From Ignavibacteriota bacterium (GTDB lineage Bacteria; Bacteroidota; Ignavibacteria; Tepidaquicellales; Tepidaquicellaceae): 6,192 bases of DNA. Where the stretch lies: assembly GCA_003158365.1 (NCBI GenBank), contig PMIW01000083.1, positions 2,115-8,306 on the forward strand, read 5' to 3'. A model generated the notes under the pieces. That model saw only the letters and a program-made list of their open reading frames with translations. It was not told the DNA's origin and searched no databases. The stretch's first letter is position 1; each line of letters begins with the position of its first letter. The position numbers and the translations under genes are program-made. Shown one piece after another: positions 1 to 5,325 of this stretch.

Positions 1-1
1 A

Positions 2-133
2 TACATTTATCAAAGTACGGATATTTATGTCATATATCATTATAATTACTATATGGAAATTTTTTTTTATATTCAAGTAATAAATTTGGAAAGTACAGAA
101 ACGGAAGCTGTTAATAAAATATATACTTGTTAA
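2..133 (+). CDS. Possible 3' end of an upstream gene (weak)
   Basis: A reading frame is open from the left edge to a TAA at 131-133 (43 codons). The second half encodes a plausible charged tail (VINLESTETEAVNKIYTC), while the first half is rich in Tyr and Ile. I recognise no family. Support comes from context: about 55 bases downstream lies a hairpin with a T-run on this strand, as expected for the end of a plus-strand gene facing the minus-strand gene at 246-1712. Against it, a 43-codon open stretch can occur by chance in DNA this AT-rich, and another frame (ending at TAA 81) is open for 26 codons. The start lies outside the window. Confidence 0.22.
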   Translation, partial: YIYQSTDIYVIYHYNYYMEIFFYIQVINLESTETEAVNKIYTC

Positions 134-187
134 AAACAGTGATATTCCGGAATATCTTCATTTTCTTTTCCCTGAAAAAATAAAAAA

Positions 188-221
188 AGCCTCTGATTAA
201 TAAAATCAGAAGCTCTTTTTT
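188..221. terminator. Bidirectional intrinsic terminator
   Basis: The arms 188-198 and 204-214 form an 11-position stem with one mismatch (C191 against A211) around a 5-base loop. On the plus strand it is followed by CTTTTTTT. On the minus strand it is followed by a T-tract, the complement of the A-run at 182-188 and the A-rich stretch before it. It lies about 25 bases past the stop of the minus-strand gene at 246-1712, so it most clearly serves that gene. It can also stop a transcript entering from the left. Confidence 0.8.
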
Positions 222-245
222 AACGCAGGGAGTTTATTACGACAT

Positions 246-1712
246 TTACTTAATGAAAACCATTTTCTTGAGTGAAGTAAAATCACCGGCCTCTAATTTA
301 TAAAAATAAATACCGCTTGCCAAATCCTGACCATTTAGAATAAACTCATAATTACCGGCAGGTTGATTGGATTTTACAATTGTTCTGACTTGCCTTCCAA
401 GTGCATCATAAACATTCAGTGAGAAATTAGTTTGTTTCTTCAGACCAAATTTTATTGTTGTGCTCGGATTAAATGGATTCGGATAATTCTGCGAGAGATA
501 ATAATTATCCGGAATTTCATTACCGATTGACGAAATATTAACGGCAGTACAGCTGGCGACCAAGCTGAATCCGCTTATTCTGCTAACACAATACCTATCT
601 ATAGCTTTCACCCAGAAATAATATGTTACTCCATTTGTCAGACCGTTTGCAGTAAATGTAGTATCAGGATGATATGCTGTACCAATATATGTAGCTGTTG
701 TCGGACTATTCGTTGTATTTCTATAACATCCATATTGATACATATCAAATTCACTATTCTTACTCCATTTAAGCAGTGCATTTCCGTTTCCCGGTGTCGC
801 AGTCAGATTAACAGGTGTTGCCGGTGTAACAGTATCAGCCGGAGCCAGAACTCTGTATGTTGGGGCCGGGGATACATTTTGTTTAGCATAGAACATGAAA
901 TCAGGCGTGCCATAATGATATCCTGCCAATGTTGTAGTCGGGAAAGTATTCTGAGTGCAGCTGTTTGCATACCTAATATCTCCGTATGTCAAATATGCAG
1001 AATTAATCTGTGAACTTGTTCCATAATAGTACATATCACTGGAACCATTGAATAGTTCTATAATGTATTGCTGACCTGAATTAAGCCAAAAAGGTGAAGT
1101 GAGTGCGTTGTAATTATACACGCCAATGGTTCCTGCATCAACCTGAATCTGAGCAAGAATTGCCTGAGAAGTGAAGTCAAAAAGGGTTACATATCTTTGT
1201 GTAGCATTCGGGATTCTCTTACCAAAATATGCAACCAGGATATCCTGAGTAGGAGTAAATCTGAAACCACGCTGGCAACTGGCGACTGTATTAGTACCGG
1301 TTACTACTACGCTATCTGTAGCAGAAAGCGGTCCATAGAAAATAGATAATGTTGAAATACTGGTGGCTGTACCATTACCATAATACATAAATATCAAAGT
1401 AGAATCGTTAGCTCCGATTGCAGGTACATTCACCCAGATTTTAGTACTATCCGTATTAATGTAACCTTCTAACCAGTGCCCTAAAAATGTTGTAGAATTA
1501 CAGGTTGTGACAAATCTGATGTCATTTCCGGTTGCCTGCATCCAACCCGCAGAAATAAGAGTTTGTGTATTAACTTTTATTCCGACTTGAACATTTGTCA
1601 ACGCAGTTGAAGTGTTATTTTTAATCCATACAGGGTTTTCATACTTGAACTGGGCGTTGGAAATGCTTATTGCAAGAATAAATACAATTAAAACAGTAAA
1701 AAGGTGTTTCAT
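246..1712 (-). CDS. Secreted DUF2341/FN3 protein with T9SS sorting domain
   Basis: This 488-residue protein is exported through Sec and then, by family rule, across the outer membrane by the type IX secretion system to be released or anchored on the surface. Residues 1-20 are a signal peptide (KH, hydrophobic core, cut likely after SNA). Residues about 27-115 resemble DUF2341, with a WI-KNNT opening, an LISAGWMQATGNDIRF segment and an MYYGN end. Residues about 130-280 are a Tyr/Asn-rich beta domain with a GFRFTPTQD motif, perhaps DUF4082-like; I am unsure. Residues about 296-385 are a fibronectin type III domain (TPVNLTA, LKW, GVTYYFWVKAID). Residues about 405-488 are the sorting domain (QNYPNPFNPSTTI, VYDALGRQVRT, LASGIYFYKL, final KKMVFIK). 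Six cysteines (71, 146, 252, 329, 375, 388) could form disulfides outside the cell. The start is fixed by a strong Shine-Dalgarno and the signal peptide. No catalytic motif is visible, so a binding, adhesive or structural role is inferred. It is monocistronic, with its own terminator. Confidence 0.93.
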   Translation of the reverse strand: MKHLFTVLIVFILAISISNAQFKYENPVWIKNNTSTALTNVQVGIKVNTQTLISAGWMQATGNDIRFVTTCNSTTFLGHWLEGYINTDSTKIWVNVPAIGANDSTLIFMYYGNGTATSISTLSIFYGPLSATDSVVVTGTNTVASCQRGFRFTPTQDILVAYFGKRIPNATQRYVTLFDFTSQAILAQIQVDAGTIGVYNYNALTSPFWLNSGQQYIIELFNGSSDMYYYGTSSQINSAYLTYGDIRYANSCTQNTFPTTTLAGYHYGTPDFMFYAKQNVSPAPTYRVLAPADTVTPATPVNLTATPGNGNALLKWSKNSEFDMYQYGCYRNTTNSPTTATYIGTAYHPDTTFTANGLTNGVTYYFWVKAIDRYCVSRISGFSLVASCTAVNISSIGNEIPDNYYLSQNYPNPFNPSTTIKFGLKKQTNFSLNVYDALGRQVRTIVKSNQPAGNYEFILNGQDLASGIYFYKLEAGDFTSLKKMVFIK

Positions 1713-1715
1713 TTA

Positions 1716-1722
1716 TTCCTCC
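1716..1722 (-). promoter_or_regulatory. Strong Shine-Dalgarno of the secreted protein gene
   Basis: On the minus strand GGAGGAA is followed by a short spacer and ATG (1712-1710). This is the best anti-16S match in the window. It contrasts with the channel, lpdA and DUF948 genes, which have only A/T-rich leaders, and it suggests that the secreted protein is translated efficiently. Confidence 0.8.
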
Positions 1723-1820
1723 GATTTTTTTAATTAAAGAAATATTTTTTATTTTTTACTTTTATTAATACTTCACCAAAAATCAATGAAAAAGAATTAA
1801 TAAATCTTATTTAATTATAA

Positions 1821-1934
1821 ATGGATGAATTTTTTCGTAACCAGATATTACAAAAAATTAATGAAAGCTTTGAAGTTTTAATGACGCGTATAAGGTCTTT
1901 TGTATTTACAATTATTTATATAACAATTACATAA
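1821..1934 (+). CDS. Candidate 37-residue small protein (speculative)
   Basis: An ATG directly after an in-frame TAA opens 37 codons ending at TAA 1932-1934. The product has an amphipathic charged first half (MDEFFRNQILQKINESFEVL) and a hydrophobic, Ile/Thr-rich tail (FVFTIIYITIT), the shape of a small membrane-associated peptide. Ten bases after the stop is a 6-bp hairpin (1944-1949 with 1969-1974) followed by TTTTT, which could terminate a short plus-strand transcript. There is no Shine-Dalgarno, no recognised family, and the length is within chance for this region. It lies antisense to the probable leader of the secreted protein gene. Confidence 0.2.
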   Translation: MDEFFRNQILQKINESFEVLMTRIRSFVFTIIYITIT

Positions 1935-2009
1935 TCAATTTTTATCCTGTTCAAGCGGGGTATGTAATCAGGATTTTTCATTTTATTAAGTGAAAATTTA
2001 AGCGTCATT
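1880..2009. repeat. Nested inverted repeats
   Basis: Three inverted repeats are nearly concentric. The outer pair is AATGACGC (1880-1887) with GCGTCATT (2002-2009). The middle pair is ATTACATA (1926-1933) with TATGTAAT (1961-1968). The inner pair is ATCCTG (1944-1949) with CAGGAT (1969-1974). The middle and inner pairs interleave (both 5' arms, then both 3' arms), so they cannot form one simple nested hairpin and may be alternative folds or a pseudoknot. The loop contains the only GC-rich patch nearby (AAGCGGGG, 1953-1960). Function unknown; the possibilities are a structured leader of the minus-strand gene, a plus-strand terminator or regulator-binding half-sites. Confidence 0.45.
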
Positions 2010-2110
2010 TTCAATATATAACTTTAAAGATAATAAATAAAATAATCAAGTTATAAATTTGTTGAAAAATTATTTAAAAATTAATATTATCCGGTATAAA
2101 AACAGGATTA

Positions 2111-2154
2111 TTCATATACTTAAATATGAAATTTTTTAATTTTTCATATATGAA
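2111..2154. repeat. Clustered TTCATA/TATGAA palindromes
   Basis: TTCATAT (2111-2117) pairs with ATATGAA (2124-2130) across 6 bases, and a second, perfect 12-base palindrome TTCATATATGAA sits at 2143-2154. Between them lies ATTTTTTAATTTT, so on the plus strand the first hairpin has a terminator-like tail. On the minus strand, downstream of the channel gene stop, alternative pairing between the copies is possible but has no good T-tract. It could be a weak terminator or 3'-end stabiliser of the channel mRNA, or a binding site for a dimeric regulator. All stems are AT-only except one C/G pair per arm. Confidence 0.4.
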
Positions 2155-2192
2155 CATTTTCAGTTGTTTTTTCAAGAAGATAACAATTCCTA

Positions 2193-3233
2193 TTACAACT
2201 CAGAGATTAGTTTTCTCATTTCCTGTATCTGTTTTTCGGAGCCCAGCAGGATTAATTTTGCGTCCGGATCTATCAATGTATCGGGCGGAGGATTTATTTT
2301 AAAGGAACCGTTATTTAATCTTAAACCAATTATATTCGCTCCTGTTCTGTTTCGTATATCCAGGTCCCGGATGGACTTATGCTTGTATTTTTCAGAGATA
2401 TTATTAAGGGACAGCTCTTCAAATGTCAGACTTATATCCGAACCCTGTCCTGTAAGATTGGCAATAAATTCCGTTATGTATGGTTTAGTAACAAGTGCAG
2501 CCATATGAGCTCCGCCGATTTTTTCGGGCATAATTACATTATTTGCACCGGCACGTTTTAATTTACTTTCGGATGATTCATTAGATGCACGACTTATTAT
2601 TGTTAAGACAGGATTTAATTCACGGGCTGTTAAGACTACATAAACGTTATCGGGGTCTTCGGGAAGAGTGGTTATAATTGCTTTAGCTTTTTTAATACCT
2701 GCCAAAAGCAGAGTTTCTTCTTCAGTCGCATCTCCGTCATAGAATAAAATATTTTTCTCTTCCTTTATATATTCAATAACATTTTCACGGTTTTCAATCA
2801 CAATAAACGGGATTTTATCGTCAAGAAGTTCGAGGCATATTTGTTTGCCTGTTCTGCCGTATCCACAGACGATTACGTGGTTTTCGAGATTTTCAATTTT
2901 TTTATTCACGTTATAGTTTTTAAAAAATTTTCTGAATTCACCTTCAATAATAAATTTTGCAAGAGCAGTTACTCCGTAAAAATAAATACCTATGCTGACG
3001 ATAATCAAAAAAGAAGTAAAAATTCTGCCGGAATCCGAGAATGGATGTATTTCCTGAAAACCTACGGTAGAAATTGTGATAATTGACATATAAAAGGCTT
3101 CGAGGAAAGAATAGCCCTCAATAATCATAAATCCTGCAATACCAACAGACAGAATGATAAAGATTAGCAATAATATAATGAATATATCCTTAAAATAAGA
3201 AAACCCGAGTTTCAAATCTTTTAAGTTATACAT
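2193..3233 (-). CDS. Two-TM potassium channel with RCK (TrkA) domain
   Basis: This 346-residue inner-membrane channel subunit has the MthK/GsuK-like plan and is predicted to pass K+ (or cations) as a tetramer gated by a cytoplasmic RCK ring. TM1 spans about residues 16-38, the pore helix about 42-53, the filter T56-V57-G58-F59 followed by Q60-E61, and TM2 about 70-95. A TrkA_N Rossmann domain follows (about 118-240): VIVCGYGRTGK with G124/G126/G129, an acidic E147 at the end of strand 2, and the conserved GDATEEETL at 167-175. A TrkA_C domain spans about 265-346 (INPPPDTLI...LILLG). The filter departs from the usual TVGYGD. The ATG at 3231-3233 is the only Met before TM1; no Shine-Dalgarno is seen, as with lpdA. 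It is divergent from lpdA and apparently monocistronic. Family assignment is firm; ion selectivity and ligand (nucleotide, Ca2+ or other) are not shown by the sequence. Confidence 0.93.
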   Translation of the reverse strand: MYNLKDLKLGFSYFKDIFIILLLIFIILSVGIAGFMIIEGYSFLEAFYMSIITISTVGFQEIHPFSDSGRIFTSFLIIVSIGIYFYGVTALAKFIIEGEFRKFFKNYNVNKKIENLENHVIVCGYGRTGKQICLELLDDKIPFIVIENRENVIEYIKEEKNILFYDGDATEEETLLLAGIKKAKAIITTLPEDPDNVYVVLTARELNPVLTIISRASNESSESKLKRAGANNVIMPEKIGGAHMAALVTKPYITEFIANLTGQGSDISLTFEELSLNNISEKYKHKSIRDLDIRNRTGANIIGLRLNNGSFKINPPPDTLIDPDAKLILLGSEKQIQEMRKLISEL

Positions 3234-3317
3234 TATATTAAATATTATATTGAGTTAAAAACTCATTATAGTTAAATTAACACATTCGAATTAATAAATA
3301 AATATAAATATAACAAT
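3234..3317. promoter_or_regulatory. Divergent promoter region, channel / lpdA
   Basis: These 84 bases must drive both the channel gene (minus) and lpdA (plus). A 6-bp inverted repeat with a 3-base loop, TGAGTT AAA AACTCA (3251-3265), is the only compact palindrome. It abuts overlapping -10-like hexamers, TATAAT on the minus strand (3265-3270) and TATAGT on the plus strand (3267-3272). No convincing -35 is present for either, and no TTG/TAnnTTTG Bacteroides-type pair. A shared operator is possible but inferred. Confidence 0.4.
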
Positions 3318-4724
3318 ATGCAGGAATTTGATTTAACAGTAATAGGAAGCGGTCCAGGCGGATATACTGCAGCAATAAGAGCAACACAGCTTGGTTTTAA
3401 AACTGCAATTATAGAACGGGATAAGCTTGGCGGAGTTTGCTTAAACTGGGGATGCATTCCTACGAAGTCACTCTTAAAAGACGCCGAAATAATGAATTCC
3501 CTTAAACATCTTAAGGAGCACGGATTGAGTGCGGATAATATTAATTTTGATATATCAAAAATTATCGACCGTTCAAGAAAAGTTGCAATGATGTCCGAAA
3601 AAGGTGTTCAGTATTTAATGAAGAAAAATAATATTACAGTATTTAACGGAACCGGAAAATTCAGTAAAAGTAAGACTATCAAAGTTACCGATAAAGACGG
3701 AAAAGAAATTGATGTAATTAAATCAAAGCACACTATTATAGCGACAGGAGCAAGGTCAAGAACACTCGGTAATTTAAAGTTTGATGAAGAAAAGATTTTA
3801 TCTTCAACAGGTGCAATGCTTCAGAAAAAAATGCCGAAGAAAATGCTGATAGTCGGTAGCGGTGCAATTGGAATGGAGTTCGCATATTTTTACAATGCTT
3901 TTGGGGCAGAAATTACAATTATTGAAATGCTTCCACAGGTATTACCGATTGAGGACAAGGAAATTTCCGATACGGTTGCAAGGGAATTCAAGAAACTCGG
4001 AATGAAAATTTATACCGAAACTAAAACAGAAAATGTAGAAATAAAAGGAGATAAAGTATTTACAACCGTTTCAGGAAAAGTAAATGAAACCTTTGAATCA
4101 GATGTTGTATTACTTGCAGTCGGAGTTACCGGTAATTTCGAAAATCTTGGGCTTGAAGAGCTTGGAGTGGAATTATTAAGGAACGGAATCAAAGTCGATA
4201 CAAATTACAAAACAAATGTTGACGGTATTTATGCAATCGGTGATGTTGCATTGATAGACCCGAAAGGGAAACCCTGGCTTGCCCACGTGGCATCAGGGGA
4301 AGCAATTAATTGCGTAGAGAAGATTAAAGGGCACGAAGCAGGAGACATAAATTACAATAATATTCCAGGCTGTACATATTGCCAGCCGCAGGTTGCTTCT
4401 GTAGGTTTAACGGAAGAAAAAGCAAAAGCCCGGGGTTATGAGATTTCGATAGGTAAATTTCCTTTCACAGCAAACGGGAAATCGAGGGCAATGGGAGAGA
4501 CGGTAGGGATGGTAAAGCTGATTTTTGACAAAAAATACGGTGAACTTCTTGGCGCACATATAGTCGGATCAGAAGCGACGGAATTAATAAGCGAACTTGT
4601 TATGTTAAAATCTTTAGAGGGAACGGGTGAATCTTTAATAAGGACAATACATGCGCATCCAACATTATCTGAATCGATTATGGAAGCGGCCGGGGTAGCA
4701 TTTGGCGAAGCGATAAATATATAA
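3318..4724 (+). CDS. lpdA: Dihydrolipoamide dehydrogenase (E3)
   Basis: This cytoplasmic FAD flavoenzyme (468 residues, full family length) reoxidises the dihydrolipoyl groups of 2-oxoacid dehydrogenase complexes or of glycine cleavage H protein, passing electrons to NAD+. The FAD-binding motif is GSGPGG (10-15) with E33 closing strand 2. The redox disulfide is C41/C46 in GGVCLNWGCIPTK. The NAD-binding motif is GSGAIG (180-185) with E203, which favours NAD over NADP. The second FAD motif is YAIGD (305-309). The dimerisation domain carries the catalytic pair H447 and E452 (HPTLSE). All catalytic residues are present. A second Cys pair, C352/C355 in PGCTYCQPQ, lies at the start of the dimer domain. 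The ATG at 3318 puts the FAD motif at the usual distance; no Shine-Dalgarno is visible. No E1, E2 or gcv genes are adjacent here, so its partner complex cannot be named. Confidence 0.97.
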   Translation: MQEFDLTVIGSGPGGYTAAIRATQLGFKTAIIERDKLGGVCLNWGCIPTKSLLKDAEIMNSLKHLKEHGLSADNINFDISKIIDRSRKVAMMSEKGVQYLMKKNNITVFNGTGKFSKSKTIKVTDKDGKEIDVIKSKHTIIATGARSRTLGNLKFDEEKILSSTGAMLQKKMPKKMLIVGSGAIGMEFAYFYNAFGAEITIIEMLPQVLPIEDKEISDTVAREFKKLGMKIYTETKTENVEIKGDKVFTTVSGKVNETFESDVVLLAVGVTGNFENLGLEELGVELLRNGIKVDTNYKTNVDGIYAIGDVALIDPKGKPWLAHVASGEAINCVEKIKGHEAGDINYNNIPGCTYCQPQVASVGLTEEKAKARGYEISIGKFPFTANGKSRAMGETVGMVKLIFDKKYGELLGAHIVGSEATELISELVMLKSLEGTGESLIRTIHAHPTLSESIMEAAGVAFGEAINI

Positions 4725-4874
4725 AAAGCTTGTATTTTTTTAGTAATTGATTTATCTTTAATATATTAATATTTTAAGCTAGTAATTCGCGATGTATTAA
4801 TTATAATTATAATATTGTAATTACTTCATTTGCGGATAAATATTCATAAACATTATTATAAGGAGTAAAGTATA
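4725..4874 (+). promoter_or_regulatory. Leader and probable promoter of ytxH-DUF948 cluster
   Basis: This 150-base gap has no convincing terminator for lpdA: only AAAAAGC-TTGTA-TTTTTTT at about 4722-4740, where the stem is too weak. A direct repeat TAGTAATT occurs at 4741-4748 and 4780-4787 (39 bases apart), and a palindrome GTAATTAC at 4817-4824. A TATAAT (4808-4813) with a poor upstream TTCGCG is the best promoter guess, giving a leader of about 55 bases. Read-through from lpdA is not excluded. Confidence 0.3.
4860..4865 (+). promoter_or_regulatory. Shine-Dalgarno of YtxH gene
   Basis: AAGGAG lies 9 bases before the ATG at 4875. This spacing favours that start over the in-frame ATG at 4890 (residue 6), which would be 24 bases away. 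Confidence 0.8.
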
Positions 4875-5291
4875 ATGGAAGAAAACAAAATGGCTAAAGG
4901 GTTAATGGTTGGTTTCATAGCCGGTGGTATTGTAGGAGGCATCATTGCCCTTCTTTATGCACCAAAATCGGGAAGGGAATTAAGAAGCGACATCAGGCTG
5001 AAAAAAGATGAATTTCTTGATGATACTTCCGAATACATGCAGATAGCAAAAGAAAAGGCAACAGAATTAATTAACGAAGGAAAGAAAAAATCCGACCAGT
5101 TAATTCAGGATGCAAAAAAGAAAGCAAGCAGTTTAATAGATGATGCAAATTCGCTTTTAAGCGATGCGAAGGAAAAAGCTTCCGAAAAATTCGGTGCTGC
5201 AAAGGAAAAGGTAAATGTTGAAACAGACAGGATTAAGGATGCTTTTAAGGCCGGAATAGATGCTTACAACGAAGAAAAGAACAAATCATAA
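4875..5291 (+). CDS. YtxH-family membrane-anchored helical protein
   Basis: This 138-residue protein has the YtxH signature: a glycine-rich N-terminal membrane helix (residues about 8-28, GLMVGFIAGGIVGGIIALLYAP) followed at once by the diagnostic APKSGRELR (29-37). The rest (about 40-138) is a charged, Lys/Glu/Ala-rich helix likely on the cytoplasmic side. It is built partly on 11-residue repeats (58-68, 69-79, 80-90, then two degenerate units to 112), resembling group 3 LEA or apolipoprotein-type amphipathic helices. There are no cysteines and no catalytic motif. Family members are linked to general and envelope stress (Bacillus ytxGHJ), with molecular function unclear. It has a good Shine-Dalgarno. 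A DUF948 gene follows 34 bases downstream, reproducing the known YtxH/YtxG pairing. Confidence 0.88.
   Translation: MEENKMAKGLMVGFIAGGIVGGIIALLYAPKSGRELRSDIRLKKDEFLDDTSEYMQIAKEKATELINEGKKKSDQLIQDAKKKASSLIDDANSLLSDAKEKASEKFGAAKEKVNVETDRIKDAFKAGIDAYNEEKNKS
5046..5210 (+). repeat. 11-residue tandem repeats inside YtxH protein
   Basis: Five consecutive 33-base units encode 11-residue segments. The first three are AKEKATELINE, GKKKSDQLIQD and AKKKASSLIDD, with the clear pattern [AG]-K-x-K-x-x-x-L-I-x-[DE]. The last two (ANSLLSDAKEK, ASEKFGAAKEK) keep the composition but shift phase. The DNA units are diverged, so this is an old protein-level periodicity rather than a recent DNA duplication. Confidence 0.65.
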
Positions 5292-5325
5292 GAGTTCTTT
5301 TTTATTAAATTAAATAAATACAGCA

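Larger units (their letters stand above)
1713..2192. other. 480-base gap with inverted repeats, no confident gene
   Basis: This very AT-rich gap separates two genes on the minus strand. The part nearest 1712 must carry the leader and promoter of the secreted protein gene. On the minus strand a TATAAT lies at about 1813-1818 with only a poor -35 (TGGTTA) about 18 bases upstream, so I do not assign a promoter. No clear T-tailed terminator follows the channel gene stop at 2193. The gap also holds two short ORFs (1821-1934 plus; 1916-1981 minus), nested inverted repeats at 1880-2009 and a TTCATA/TATGAA cluster at 2111-2154, some of which are listed separately. I see no tRNA, transposase remnant or known riboswitch. 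Confidence 0.6.

Noticed and set aside
669..1013. Cys/Ile/Ser-rich plus-strand ORF opposite the secreted protein gene
   Set aside because: It is antisense to a well-supported coding frame; its composition is that of a reverse-complement shadow, and it has no ribosome site or recognisable domain.
1916..1981. 21-codon minus-strand ORF (MKNPDYIPRL...) in the leader of the secreted protein gene
   Set aside because: Too short, without a Shine-Dalgarno or a recognisable leader-peptide signature. Mentioned only with the overlapping plus-strand ORF.
1713..2192. CRISPR array, MITE or transposon remnant in the long gap
   Set aside because: No regularly spaced direct repeats, no transposase frame and no target-site duplication could be seen around the inverted repeats.
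2164..2508. Plus-strand ORF of 114 codons overlapping the end of the channel gene
   Set aside because: It is the shadow of the conserved TrkA_C coding region on the other strand. The same applies to the plus-strand ORFs at 2379-2561 and 2841-3086.
3272..3457. 61-codon minus-strand ORF opposite the lpdA start
   Set aside because: Antisense shadow of the highly conserved FAD-binding region.
4722..4740. AAAAAGC-TTGTA-TTTTTTT as lpdA terminator
   Set aside because: The stem would be almost only A-T pairs; it is not stable enough to call.
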